64,000 nt of DNA from Gnetum montanum (taxonomy: Eukaryota; Streptophyta; Gnetopsida; Gnetales; Gnetaceae), in contig MNCI01010871.1 in the NCBI GenBank assembly GCA_015680685.1, forward strand, positions 648,382-712,381, given 5' to 3'. This document shows positions 21,401 to 33,720 of this stretch, piece by piece. The notes under the pieces are model-generated. The model worked only from the letters and a program-made list of their open reading frames with translations, was not told where the DNA came from and made no database searches. The translations under genes were made by a program, and so were the position numbers. Within the stretch, counting starts at the first letter, position 1. The number at the start of each line of letters is the position of its first letter.

Positions 21401-22442
21401 AGATACCTATTGCATGAATTCTGATTTGATTTTGGAAACATATTGACTATAAGAAGACTTCATTCCATTGGGAAATGTGCAATATTTTTGTACTTTCAAG
21501 TGTAATTATCAAGCAATCATTGCAATCATCATTCTCTTGTTATTGTTCCTCATTGTATTATATTTTGTCTGTTGTAACTAGTCAAAGTGACTATGACTCA
21601 AAGTACAAGGAGTAACAAAATTAGTTAAATTCATTACTTGTAATTTTTTTTCTCTTTTGTTGCCTTGTGAGGTTGATGTGCTTCTTGTGGGAAGGCATCT
21701 TACTTAAGCTTATCAATATCCTAAGGGATTGAGTGTTTGTGTAGCGTCACAACACTTTGAAGTGGAGCTCAAGTTGTAAAGGTTTTGGGATCCTAGAAAT
21801 CACATTTCTAAGCTTGTTAGGACCTTATGGATTTGAGTGGATTCATGGCATTGAATCACTTTAGAGTGGACGTTAGAGCTTGTAGAGGTTGTGGTACCCT
21901 TAAAAACACACTTAAAAGAAACAAAGTCCAAAGATATGCTAGCAAACTACCCTTCAAGTGTGGACTACCCAAGTTGGGGAACCATGTTAAATTTGGTGTG
22001 TGTGATTTGTGTTAATGAATTTTTTTTGGGGAACTTATTCATCCTCCCTTATAAGTTCAACAATTCTCAAATTGTTCATACTTTATTATTTGTTGACAAA
22101 AATAGATACATGGCTTAAATATCCAAAAGGTGTATAAGGTTTCTATTTTACAAAGATATAAAATATATGAAAATTATTTTTCAAGTTTAGAAGGTCCATG
22201 TTGTACAAAATTGATCCACCTTTCATCTCATGTTCCTCTTTAGATAATTCCATACTTACTATGGGCTATTTGCATTGAAATGTAGGAGGAGTTAGAATCT
22301 GTCAAATAAGAAAGGTTATTATATTTCCCTCTTTATGAAGCATAGAATTTATGGGCCAAAGGTCTGAAAATATGGGCTATTTTATAATTAATATTCAAAA
22401 ATTTTTAAAAGTCCAAAATTGCTACAAATGCTTCTAAACTTC

Positions 22443-22680
22443 AAACAATGTATATTATACCTAGGCATCTTCAAAGGCTAGGTCTTGGTTATCCTCACTG
22501 CTAATAGAAACAATCAGGTTTTGGAATACCTCACTAATATCATTGGATTATCATTTAAATTAATTTAAAGTCTAGAAATATCACACATTTTTCCAGTAAA
22601 AACCCAAAGAATGTATATTTTAATGAGGTATCTCCAAAGGCTAGGTCTTGTTTACTCTCATTACTAAAAGAATATATTGA
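22443..22680 (+). repeat. Degenerate direct duplication, about 170-base period
   Basis: AATGTATATT...AAAGGCTAGGTCTTG at about 22446-22490 recurs at about 22614-22652, each followed by a similar ACTCATTACTAA stretch and then TTGGAATACC. A third weak echo (GGTTGGGTCTTGG) is at about 22745. Confidence 0.55.
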
Positions 22681-23254
22681 AAACTCTTGGAATACCCTTA
22701 CCACCATGATCAAATTATCCTTGTAATCCCAAAAAAGTCACTCATGGTTGGGTCTTGGCAATAAACTCACTACTAACATCCTCAATGGCTTAGGCATACA
22801 TATGATCGAAAATATTGGTTTTGACTATGCCTTACTACAACTCCACTAGATTCAACTACTTAGTGCCATGGTCTAAGCCAAACCCATAGCATTACCTAAA
22901 CTTACAAATCAAAATCCAAGGTAGGAAATGTATCCAACAATCCTTATTCTAGTGGGATGGATCATACTAAAGAACACTACACTATTACATGCAAATGGGG
23001 GCATGTAAAAGATTCATGGATTCCACAATCAACTGCATGAAACACCTCAAAGAAAATTCATGTTGTAAATAGGAAAACATGGTGACCAAATTTTTGTCAT
23101 GTAATTTGATTAAATTCAAGTGCAAACACAAATGCCTTGATTTTCCTTCAGAAATGTTGCCTAGTGGCCTTGTTCTAGTAAAGTTTTGAATCATTTATAA
23201 TCTATAAAATGACATTCATGATCCACAAGGTATGAATTTCATTATGTTAGTGTA

Positions 23255-23462
23255 TTTAAACCAAAATTTCAAAAATACTACCAATTACATTATAAAAAGT
23301 CAAAATGATAGTGGCCCATATGCTGTAGTTTTAGGTTATAAAAATGATCTCAAAATGCTACCAAATATGATAGGAAAAGTCAAAAATGCTTGTGGATCAT
23401 ACACTATATTTTTAGTTCATAAAAATGATCCAATAATACTCTGTAATAGTATAGAAAGAATA
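23255..23462 (+). repeat. Degenerate tandem repeat, about 78-base unit, in frame
   Basis: Two to three units of AAAATGCTACCAAATA...AAAAGTCAAAAATG...GTTATAAAAATGATC. The unit length is a multiple of three, so one plus-strand frame repeats (KNDLKMLPNMIGKVKNACGS and variants). No known protein; treated as non-coding repeat. Confidence 0.55.
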
Positions 23463-23721
23463 TGGAAATGTATTTGACACAACAATAAAAAATTGAAAGC
23501 CTATTTATGCCAGTTTCAACATCATTTTAGGATCCTTTTGGGTACATATTTAGGTACATAGAAGATACTTGGTAGTAACAAAAGCAACATTGGCCTTTTT
23601 GGCAACTCAAGAGAGAGATCTTTGTAGACTTTTCATAGCCTTTTGCAACCTTTTTAGCATAGATCATTGAGAACTATAAAACTTGTTACAACATTTATTG
23701 TGGAGTAGATCAATTGGGATG

Positions 23722-24622
23722 TGATGAGTCATGGTCTATTATGCCCAGTTATCAAAGCCCAATTATTGGAGCCCTGATACAAGATATGGTTTGTTAGGCC
23801 TAGTTATTGGAGATGCGATATCGCATTAGCTGCGATATCACATCCACCTCGTGATATTGCGTATGTGATATCGTAGCTTGCCTCAATTTCTATAAATAAG
23901 AGGTGGCTTTCCTTGTTCTGGTGTGAGTTCTTAGTTCCTTACCCAAACTCTTGTAGTTTTCCCTTCTTAGAGTTAGAATTATTTCCCAGTGTATGCCAGC
24001 AGTGTGGTGATTGTAATTATACAGCATCCTTATTCGAGTGTGCCGTACTTGGACATGCACATGACTAGCAATAAAGATTGAGATTACTTCATCATTGCAG
24101 CATTCACTTAGTTTAATTAATTAATTATTTAATTGTTATTTATTTCTTTCTTAGTTAATCTCTTCTCATCCTAAACTCTTGTTAAATGTGGAATGAGTAC
24201 AACTTGATCATGAGCATTTAAGTGTGACTACTTGGTAACCTAGTAGTGTACCTAGGATCTGCACTTGGTAATCCCAGTCGTAGTTGTGCATGAGGTCCAA
24301 GATGTGTACGAATGATTAAGGAATGAATGATCATCATACTTAGGCTAGTTTAGAATCTCTCACACCCTTCCTCTTAGCTTAGTTAATATTACCTTCCATT
24401 ATACCCAGGAGTAGCATTAGCGTAGGAACACATCATACACCTCACTCTGGACTAAACCATACATGAAAAAGCTAATACTAGTCTAGGTGGGAAGATAATG
24501 AACTATGACCTAAGGATAACTATCTAGATACCACAACTAGTCTGTCTGTAGAGTTCGATCAGATCATGTGTGAAATGCTCATATTCATATGGTTGAGTGT
24601 AGGGGTACCTTGCGACTCATCA
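23722..24622 (+). repeat. 5' LTR of element C (901 bp)
   Basis: TGATGAGTCATGG to CATCA. Three GATATC units plus a GATATT variant at 23817-23870, TATAAATA at 23891-23898, and AATAAAG in R near 24070. It pairs with 28687-29546. Confidence 0.9.
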
Positions 24623-24623
24623 T

Positions 24624-24641
24624 TAGCACCATTGCCAGGGA
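24624..24641 (+). other. Primer-binding site of element C, decayed
   Basis: TAGCACCATTGCCAGGGA follows the LTR. Compared with the tRNA-Asp complement TGGCGCCGTTGCCGGGGA it differs at four places, all G to A. That is the pattern of deamination of methylated cytosine on the other strand. Confidence 0.75.
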
Positions 24642-24763
24642 CAGTGCTAGTTATCTAGATTAGTTATATCATACAAGGCCATTGTATAGGAATTAATGAT
24701 ATATCTTTTAGAAAGAAATAATTATAAAAAGTCACATATAAATTCACACACAATTTCACAACC

Positions 24764-26735
24764 ATGGCTCTCCTACAAGACTATAACAATGCCACATCTA
24801 GTGGGGAAATTCATTGGATAACCAACAAATTATATGACAATGAAGATTGGAGTAGACAAATCGAGGTGGGGGTTTCTTACAAACATAAACGAAGGCAACA
24901 TCATCCCAATGCAAAAAAGCATAATCTACTTGATGAAAATGATCCCCTATTGGCCACTACAGGCCTAACACAAATACAAGAGGCTGTTTGAATCTCCCGT
25001 AGGCATCGTAAAGAGAGCCATCTACCCAGGCTTGATTTAAACAACTTTCCTAATTTTTCAAGAGGCTATGACTTAGACTCGCAACAACATTTACAAGCCT
25101 TCTATGATGCCTGTACATGGAACAACATTGATAATGGTTGGCAAAAACTCAAGTTCTTTCCTATGAAACTCGTTGGCCAAGCAAAAGTATGGTATAGATA
25201 AAACCAAATTCAATACGACATTGGCCAACAATGGTACAACTCTTTAACGAAAGATATCAAACCTATGCAAGAGTATCAGCCTTGAGGAAACAAATCCAAG
25301 AGTGGAAACAAGCACAACATGAACCCTTGGACATGGCCTTAGAAAGATATTATGCACTGTTAAACAACTGTCCAGCCCATGAGTTTTCCAAGGAAAGGCT
25401 AATGTACCATATCATTGATGGGCTTCATGATGAAACAAGAAAGACCCTATAGATGTATGCCTAAGGAAAACTATATGAACTACAGACCCATCAATTAAAA
25501 GAGCTTATTAAGTGGGTAGAAAAAGAAGAAGGAGAAATCGCTAGATGGAAGAGTGTTGAAAAACATCAATAGGACCAAAATCTCGACTTAACAAAGGTCC
25601 ATAACCTACCACAAGGGGAAAGAACCATCTTTGCCAATACAAAAATCATTAGATGAAATCAAGGCAAAGATTAATAAGATGTTGGAATGGAAACATAAAA
25701 AGTGTGAAGAATATATTGATATTATTGGAGATAGAGTTTTGACAACCCGAGAAGCAGGAAAAAATATCATTAGACATTCAGAAAGAAGGGATGAAGAAAA
25801 TAAGGGCTCAACTACCAATCATATGTATGAATGCAACATTTTCTTGTACGATCCTCCCAAGGGTCAATGCTCAATCTTGTTACATCTATATGAGCATTGG
25901 GGAAACACATTATACCCAGAGTTCATATAGAGATACTGTGTTTGATCACAGTGGTAACAATCCCAGTCGTGAGGGAAGCCAACCCTAAACTAGAGACACC
26001 CTTCGTATCATTCGAATCCAAATGCTTATCTAGTTCAACATCCTGTTTCCCCAACTAGGCCAACATACTCTATCTCACTGCATTATCATTCTCCTCAATA
26101 CTATCAGCCCATGTCCTCAACACAACCACCGCCTTGTGCACCATACACTTCTCCTAATTTTTAACATTCTCATCCTTTCCCTTCTTCTACATTGCCACCA
26201 AATGTTCCTAAGGTGTTTGCACCATAGCAACAACCCACGAACGTTACTTGTGCTACTATTGCCAACAGTAGTGAGAGACCTTAGCAACATTGAAGGCATC
26301 CCTTCTTTAGAAATGACCCTAGGAAGGGACAACACAATTCCAAGGCCACTGCATCCTCCAAATCAGAATGAGTCCAACCCTGTGGTGCACCCTTATCTTT
26401 GAACCCAACACCCAATGTTACTTCATCAGGGCCACCAATTAACACTCCAAGAACCATACGGCCTAATGAACACAACCATGAAGGGCAACATCCCAATCCT
26501 TGCATATCATCTTACGGTCCCAGATATCATAGTGGATCAACTCATTATCCGAGAACCACATCTCATAAATTGCCCCACTTTGCTTACAATAATCAAGTGT
26601 GTGAACCCTAATGGGGTAAGTATGATCAAGTTTCAATACTTTCAATATGCAAGGATCCTCATCTTCCATTTATTAATCCTTGTCATCCTCAATAGTTTAG
26701 TTATGGGGGATATCCCCCATTCTAGTAACAAGTAG
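24764..26735 (+). pseudogene. gag of element C, frameshifted
   Basis: It starts MALLQDYNNATSSGE at ATG 24764. The Gag core runs across a frameshift near 25225: LQAFYDACTWNNIDNGWQ before it and FNERYQTYARVSALRKQIQE, LERYYALLNNCPAHEF after it, clearly homologous to the E and F gag cores. The Cys/His motif at 25832 reads CNIFLYDPPKGQC (compare CEICQYDHPKGCC in E). A Pro/Ser/Tyr-rich tail follows (PPCAPYTSPNF region), ending near 26735. Stops and frame changes throughout. No protease follows. Confidence 0.75.
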
Positions 26736-28073
26736 GATTAATAACCACTTTTTATTTTCTTTAATTTTACAACTTTTTTTGTTTTCCAATTTTTTGGTTT
26801 TCAATTTCTTGTTTTATCATTTTTTCTTTTTGTCTTTTTACATTTTTATAAGTAATCTTGTCTACAAATAAAACACTCATGTGGCTCTTTGGTTGAGATG
26901 TGTTCTATGTTATTAAGTCTCGAGTGATCAATTATCAGGATAGTGAGCCCACTACATCCACTAATCCACACTACAAATAAGAGGGTACAATGATATTATT
27001 GACATTTCTTGAAACTTAAAATTAAATTTGTGTTCATTGTACCCAGAATGAAGAAGGATGGACCAAGAGGGAATCATTAGGGTGTGACATCAAGGGGACT
27101 TGCAGATTCTCTTTCATGACATCTGTGAAAGTTATCATGCAACGTTGTTGTACTAAGATCCTTGTAGATCTAATGAAAAATGGGAGTAAGAGTAATCAAA
27201 AGGGCACTCAAAAATCCAATGCTATTCTAGGGGGTCCCACTAGAAAGACATGCACCCATGCCTAAAAGTTGGCAACTTCTCTGGATTCAGAAATTGAAAA
27301 AAAAAGAGAGAAAGAAAAGAAAAAGAAAAGAAAAGCAGAAAAAGGAACTGCCACAAAGCAAAAATCACTCCTCCCTTGAAATAAATGCCAAGTGATTGCA
27401 TGCCTTGTTGTTATGGTACTCTCATAGTCACTCATCATGGGATGAAACAATGCGGTGTCACTGATTAGAGGAATGGACTTGGTCCTAATCTTGGAATGAT
27501 GGGTTAATGACACATTAATCATGATTTACACTTAGGATTCACTATGTCCTGGGTCAGTTACCTCATGTCCCAATCTCTACAATCCCTTATATACACCATC
27601 TCATCTCCCTGTTCATGTAATTGTTTCTTGTGTCTTGTATAGTGTAGAATTCTTACCTCATTCTAGTGGTATCTAATGTGTGTGTGTTTTGTGAAACTGG
27701 TATGTATTACATTTAACCCTTTTAGTGCCTACAGACATTTTAAGGTGTGGTTACACAAGGGCATTATAGGTTGGAACCTTCTTTGGGGAGGATCCACTTG
27801 CGTGACTTTTGCAATTTGTACTTGTTGCATACCACCACATCATCTTATACCCTTTGAGTACTTTATTTTTAAATCTATTCTTTCCTTTGTCATAATTTTA
27901 TCAAACGTTCCTCAAAACTCTAAAATTTTAGGGCAACTTCCTTGAAAAAAATTCTAACTCTAAAATCACACAAAGCAAAGAATTTAACATTTATTAAAAG
28001 TAACAAGTAAGGTATGAAATCATTGATTTTTTTTCAATAACCTTACTAACAATTGATCTTTGTGTGATTATAG
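26736..28073 (+). other. Element C spacer (non-coding, conserved boxes)
   Basis: AGTTATGGGGG at 26699-26709 marks the gag end. The GGGTGTGACATCAAGGGG box is at 27080-27097 and a slightly altered CTTTGGGGAGGATCCAC box at 27781-27797. A splice acceptor GTGTGATTATAG ends it. Compared with A it lacks the GATATC/TATA module of 1393-1481. Confidence 0.7.
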
Positions 28074-28540
28074 ATGGTCCCTAAAAGAAGATAACAAGGA
28101 GGACCTTTTGAAGGTGCAATCGAATGACCAGGGGGAGGCAAAGGCCAAGGAATTCATGCAGAACATGCAGAGCAGGAGGCATAATCACTCAGCATCCATC
28201 ATGGAACTCCTGTTACTAGATAATCTATCTAAGAAGAAGGTGGAGAGGTGAGGGCCCAAGCCTATGAAGAGGAATGATGGCTATTTGCAGCATAACATGT
28301 CAAGGCCAATCAAGTGTTCCCGCAACTGCCATGTTCATGGAAAGTGCCAACTCCATCAAACATTGGAACATCATCATGGACAACTCATAATCCTTGGATA
28401 GAAGAGGAGAAACATCAAGAGGTTCTTCAAAGGTATCAATCTTAGAAGCTTGATCGTTTAGGAAAAAGGAGAGGCACCCATAGAGGAGCCACCACTACCG
28501 AGAACCCCATGAGTTCCACAAGTTTTTTCTTTTGTGTCTG
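28074..28540 (+). pseudogene. Short ORF2 of element C (internal deletion)
   Basis: It starts at ATG 28074 (MVPKRR) directly after the splice acceptor and stays in one frame for about 155 codons apart from stops (several TAA and TGA). Its start matches A at 1981-2150 and its end (AQAYEEE, WLFAA, QLPCSWKVPTPS) matches A at 4500-4700. About 2.35 kb of A ORF2, including the folded domain and most of the coiled coil, is absent, with the join near 28240 (EEGGEVRAQAYEEE). Confidence 0.7.
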
Positions 28541-28686
28541 TGTCCAAATTTTGTTTAATTCTCCACTGCGGCATAAATAAATTCCTAGTTAGTTAATAAT
28601 CCCATACCTATCCATTGTGTAATCAATTGAACTTGTTTCTCACTTTCTTTGACTTGAGGATGAGTTGTTATTCAATCATGGGGGTA

Positions 28687-29546
28687 TGATGAGTCATGGT
28701 CTATCCAACCCAGTTATTAGAGCTTCAATATCACATCAGCTATGATATCGCGTACGTGATACTGCATCAGCTACGATATCGTGTATGTGATATCACTGCT
28801 TGCCTCAATTTCTATAAATAAGAGGTGGCTTTCCTTGTTTTGGTGTGAGTTCTTAGTTCCTTACCCAAACTCTTGTAGTTTTCCCTTCTTAGAGTTAGAA
28901 TTATTTCCCAATGTATGCCCGCAGTGTGGTGATTGTAATTGTACGACATGCTTATTTGAGTGTGATGTACTTGGACATGCACATGACCAACACTAGAGAT
29001 TAAGATTACTTCATCATTGCAACATTCACTTAGTCTAATTAATTATTTATTTAATTTTCATTTACTACTTTCTTAGTTAATCTCTTCTCACCCTAAACTC
29101 CTATTAAACGTGGAATGAGTATGACTTGATCATGAGCATTTAAGTGTGACTACTTGGTAACCCAGTAGAGCACCTAGGATTTGCACTTGGTAATCCTAGT
29201 GGTAGTCGTGCATGAGGTCCAAGATGTGTATGAATGATTAAGAAACAGATGCTCATCATACTTAGGCTAGTTTAGAATCTCTCTCACCCTTCCTCTCTTA
29301 GCTTAGTTAATATTACCTTCCATTATATCCAGGAGTAGCATTAGCAGAGGAACACATCATACACCTCACTCTGGAGTAAACCATATGTGACAAAGATAAT
29401 ACTAGTCCAAGTGGGAAGAAAGTGAACTACGACCTAAGGATAACTATCTAGATACGACAACTAGTCTGTCTACAGAGTTTGACCGGATCGTGTGTGAAAC
29501 ACTCATATTCGTATGGTTGAGTGTAGGGGTACCTTGTCACTTATCA
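28687..29546 (+). repeat. 3' LTR of element C (860 bp)
   Basis: It follows AATCATGGGGGTA. Three GATATC units plus variants at 28745-28797 and TATAAATA at 28813-28820. It ends TTATCA, one change from CATCA. Confidence 0.9.
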
Positions 29547-30021
29547 GGATAGATAAGTGTAGATTCAAGTATAGAATACATCCTGCCTCCTACAATAGAT
29601 TTCAAAGATATTTTTTATATTCTTAGGCTTTAAAAGGCTTGATCTATACTCCCTAAATCTTTTTTTCATATAGTTTTTTACATTTAATATAAAGTTTGTA
29701 GTTATTTTTTACCATAGTTTTTTTTGCATATTTCATGCACTTCTTAGTTTATTCTTTTATCCAACATTGAATCAATGTTTCACACATTTTCACTCATTTA
29801 TGTTCATTTCACTTGGTAATACATTTTTTATGTCCTTAGGTAATTGGCAAGATCACCCAAGGCACCCTAAACCCTTTTGAGGCCTATGGATCCTAGGGTT
29901 AAAATTATACATATGGATTCTTTTGATTTTTAGCATCAATTTTTTTGTCATTATAGTTTTCTAGTGCTAGAATGAGGGCCTTTTCCTAAGTTCTTCATCT
30001 AAATCTATTTGCAAAAATTTT
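29547..30021. other. Unassigned host sequence between C and D
   Basis: No coding or known repeat recognised. T-rich, with a short CACCCAAGGCACCCTAAACC stretch. By nesting it joins 23721 on its left and 37936 on its right. Confidence 0.5.
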
Positions 30022-31273
30022 TGTACCACCCCACCCTAGCTAGGGTAAGGTGATGCCTAGGATTGAGTAATCGTAGAATGGAAGCATGATAACTAAAACC
30101 AATGTACATGATATTAAGGAAGGTCAAATGATACTGAAGTTTTTGACCATACCAAAAACTAAACATACATATCACTATATAAAAATTCATGTCTCTACAT
30201 AACGCAAACTATGCACTACTCTACTAAATTACAAAAACACATAAAAATCATCATCATATAAATACAAGGATATCTAGTCCACATTATTGTACATGAAAAT
30301 ATACATTAACCAAGCATTAAAGATTTTCCTTCCTCTACTTTCCCTCTTCATGCTCATCTAGGCTCTTATGACTTTCACCTCTAATTAAATTAAGTTAGTA
30401 CATAACTAAGCAGGAAGCCTGTACACTTCCCCTACTAGATGGTTAACAAGTGCTACACCAGAGGAGAGGAGTGGGGTACAGGGAAACTTGCAACAATTGT
30501 TAGTCTTACACATGCTCAAAACAACACACACCATAGCACCCATAATGCTAATCTACTATTATACAATCATAGATAAATCCATGGTCTAACATCATCTATC
30601 ATGTCCATATCAGCATACAAAGAATCCACATAATCATAATATAATCAGAAGACATATTATCATTGATGTGACTCACAAACTAGTACTATCATATACATAG
30701 CCCATGTGGTTATTGGCATTTTTGTGCTTAGTGTAGCATGTGAGATGTTTCCATGAGTACTCATAACAACAGCTATGTATAGGTCTTTTATTTATCCAAC
30801 TAGTACTAGGGTCAATCAACTAGTGACTTGTAGCCACTAGCCTTTTGGAGGACTGGCGATAGGGATGAACACACCTATGCCACATACCAGCCATAGAGAC
30901 GAACACATCTATACTCTCCCACTCTTAGGATGAGGCTTTAGATAGGAGCCTCACTAATGCATCACAGTGAAGGTCAATTCATACAACCTCCACATTGCCT
31001 GATCACCAACTGGTTCACACTCTTATGCTAGCACCACCTACCAATGACTATCACAAGCATTATCACAAAAACATGTACACATTTTAGCTAGCTTAATCAC
31101 AACACACCCAAAAAAATATAACCACACATATCCATACCTAATAGTTATATTCATTCCATGAAAACAATACCATGATTCAACAAAACAACATGAAGACCTC
31201 AATATGAAAAAACACTACCTAAAGAGAAACATGAAGACCTATATACCCTTCAAAATGATATATGCCCAAAGAG
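30022..31273 (-). repeat. 3' LTR of element D, inner half deleted
   Basis: Aligns with 35421-36710 of the 5' LTR (GCTAGGGTAAGGTG, TAGAATGGAAGCATGATAAC, and the CATACTAGCC-type tract). The match stops at AATGATATATGCCCAAAGAGAAA, after which the integrase begins. The AGAGAAACATGAAGA word occurs twice near the join (about 31220 and 31266), so short homology may have guided the deletion. Confidence 0.8.
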
Positions 31274-32290
31274 AAACATGAAGAGATACATGATCTTTGA
31301 CTAAAAAATTTAGTGGTCTTCAATGTTGATTGGCATGTGCCACTTGCCTATCTTGTGCAACTCTCAATCTATCTTGAGTCTCTTAAATCTACTTTTTAGT
31401 CTACTTGACCAAATTTGTGCTCACCTGTTGACGATCTTCTATGGTATCTGAACATATAGATGTTCTACATGGCCTACCATATAAAATCTTATATGGTGCT
31501 ACCTACAAACTCTCCTGATAACTATTATTATAGGTAAATTTAGCTAATGGTAGCATTCAATCCCAACCTTCTCTATACTGCAAAGCATAGGCTCTCAACA
31601 TGTCTTCTAGAATTTGATTCACCTGCTAAGTTTGACCATTAGTTTGTGGATGATATGCTAAACTTATATTCAACTTTGTACCCATTTCCTTTTGAAATGC
31701 TTGCAAAAAATGTGACATGAATCGAGCATCTCTATCAGTAATAATTTGTTGTGGCATACCATGCAACTGTACTATCTCTACAAGAAAGAGATGTGCAACT
31801 TCTACTGCACTGACTAATGACCATGTGGCATGGAGATGGGTAGACTTTGTTAACAAATTAACAACTACTAATGTAGCATCATGGACACTACGTGCTCATA
31901 GAAGACCAACAATGAAATCCATACCAATGACATCCCATTTCCACTAGGGAATATCATGGAAATGCAAATATCCCCCAGGTCTTTAATGTTCTATCTTTAC
32001 TTGTTGGCAAATTAAACATCAAGATACATACTCTCCTATCTTCCTCTTCATACCAAACGACCAAGACATCTATTGTAAACTTTGGCACATTTTTTGACTA
32101 ACTAGATGCATTTGGTATATGCTTATGTGAGCCTTATGCATCAATTGAATTTTTAGAGCTTCTAGAACACATATTTGACCATCCCTTCATAATACCCCAT
32201 GACTAATCCATAGAAAGCGGTCCATTAGAGGTAATCTTTTGCCTCAATGTCTGACACCAGGGATCATGTCATTGTTGCTCCTGTATTTTC
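31274..32290 (-). pseudogene. Integrase of element D, C-terminus missing
   Basis: Minus-strand text shows the core: WDVIGMDFIVGL (first catalytic Asp kept), HATWSLVSAVEVAHLF, IVQLHGMPQQIITDRDARF (second Asp kept), SLAYHPQTNGQT then a TAG where the catalytic Glu of ..QTERVN should be, then VNQILEDMLRAY. It goes on to RQQVSTNLVK and RVAQDRQVAHANQ and stops at RPLNF...KDHVSL near 31280, before the chromodomain. An unbroken stretch covers 31626-31856. Confidence 0.85.
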
Positions 32291-33720
32291 TCTTGTAAAT
32301 TTGATTGAATTGTTAAGTTATTAAGATTATTTGCCATCCTACTTAAGGTATTTGCTACTTTGTTAGTCTTGCCAAGCCTATATTTAACAGTGAAATCAAA
32401 ATCAACAAGCAGCTCCACCCATCTATGTTGTTGCAAGTTTAACTATGGCTGACTCATAAGATATTGGAGGCTCTTATGGTCAGTCCAAATAGTCACCTTC
32501 TCCCCATATAGATAATGCTACCAAATCTTCAAGGAGAAGATCACAACACCCAACTCTAGATCATGGATGAGATATCTAGTTTCATGTGGCCTCAATTGAC
32601 GAGATGCATAAGCTAGAACCTGTCCATCTTGCATCTACACATAACCAAATCTATCTCTTGAAGCATTAGTACTAACATCATATGGATGTCCTGGTGTAGG
32701 AGACATTAGCACTGGAGCAGTTACCAATCTATGCTTCAACTCTTCAAATGCAACTTGACAAGCTAGGCCCCAAGTAAAGTTAGTCTCCTTTCTCAACGAT
32801 CGGGTCAAAGCAGATGTTATGGGAGAAAAATGTTCCACAAACCTTTTGTAATATCCTACTAATTCCAAGAAGATTTGTACCTCCACAATGGATTATGGCA
32901 TAGGCCAATTATGAACAACTACAATCTTTGTAGGATCCATAGAGATACCAGCTCCTGACACCACATGTCCTAAGAACTAAATCTCTAATTGCCAAAATGA
33001 ACACTTGGATGGCTAAGCATATAGTTGGTACTTCCTTAAAGTCTCTAAAATCATTTGTAGGTGCTTTTCATGCAATTACTCATTAGGAGAATATACTAAG
33101 ATATCATAGATGAACCCAATCGCAAGCTAATCTAGGAATGTCCACATCACACTATTCATGAGGTGCATGAAAATTTCTGGTGCATTTTTCAACCCAAAGG
33201 GTAGCGCCAAAAACTCATAATGGTCATACCATGTTCTAAATTCTATCTTTAACACATCTTATTCATGAACCCACACTTGATGATACCCAAACTTGAGATC
33301 AATCTTTGAGAATACATGAGCTTCCCAAAGTTGATCCAACAAGTCATCAATGTGCAACAGAGGATATTTATTTTCATAATCACCTGGTTTAGCTACCTAT
33401 AATCTATGCATAACTAGAAACCCCTATCCTTCCTTTTAAAAAATAGCACTGGTGCATCTCACAGTGATACACTGGGTTGAATAAGGCCTTTAGCCAGCAA
33501 GTCTTATAGTTGAATCTTTAGCTTTGCCAACTCTATAGAAGACATCCTATGTGGAGCCTTTGAAATAGGCTTTGTAGTAGGATTAAGTTTGATCTCAAAC
33601 TCAATCTCTTGCCTTGGTGAAAAACCTAGTAATTTTGATTAGAATACATCATGGAATTTATGAATCACAGGAATTTGATCTATCTCCACCATATCTATTT
33701 TATAGATTGTACCCATAAAA
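32291..33720 (-). pseudogene. Reverse transcriptase and RNase H of element D
   Basis: RT entry: [29 protein letters not shown]. The catalytic motif at 33111-33097 reads FIYDILVYS where FIDDILVYS is expected, so one Asp is Tyr. Then KHLQMILETLRKYQLYA, SKCSFW, FLGHVVS, VEVQIFLELVGYYKRFVEHFS (open at 32635-32886) and the RNase H part [66 protein letters not shown]. Frequent TAG stops. Confidence 0.88.

Larger units (their letters stand above)
20452..23721. other. Unassigned repeat DNA, probably part of a long LTR-type element
   Basis: It begins TGTAACATCCCC where element H stops, which looks like an LTR or insertion edge. A possible TATA (GTGTATTTATAGG) lies near 20960. Short open frames (20878-21216 and 21827-22015 plus; 21094-21441 minus) mostly translate repeats, and none matches a family I know. 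The region holds the three degenerate repeats listed separately. It is contiguous with 29547-30021 and 37931 onward once C and D are removed, so it may be the 5' end of element X; no pair of LTRs could be matched to test this. Confidence 0.4.
23722..29546 (+). mobile_element. Element C: Athila-like element with gag and shortened ORF2, no pol
   Basis: Complete from end to end: LTR 23722-24622, primer site, gag (24764 to about 26735), spacer, short ORF2 (28074 to about 28540), purine run, LTR 28687-29546. Flanks GGATG (23717-23721) and GGATA (29547-29551) match at four of five bases. There is no protease, RT or integrase between gag and spacer, so C is non-autonomous. It shares LTR type, spacer and ORF2 ends with A. 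Divergence between its LTRs and the frameshifts in gag show it is old. Confidence 0.85.

Noticed and set aside
20452-22060. Possible Ty1/copia (SIRE-like) LTR, from TGTAACATCC to GGGGAACTTATTCATCC
   Set aside because: The end looks suggestive, but no primer site, TSD or partner LTR could be found.
23816-23872. GATATC arrays as a CRISPR-like repeat array
   Set aside because: Units are palindromic, irregularly spaced, lie in U3 of every LTR and in a plant genome; no spacers of constant length.
31717-31947. 76-codon plus-strand frame over the D integrase
   Set aside because: Antisense shadow of a clear integrase core on the minus strand.
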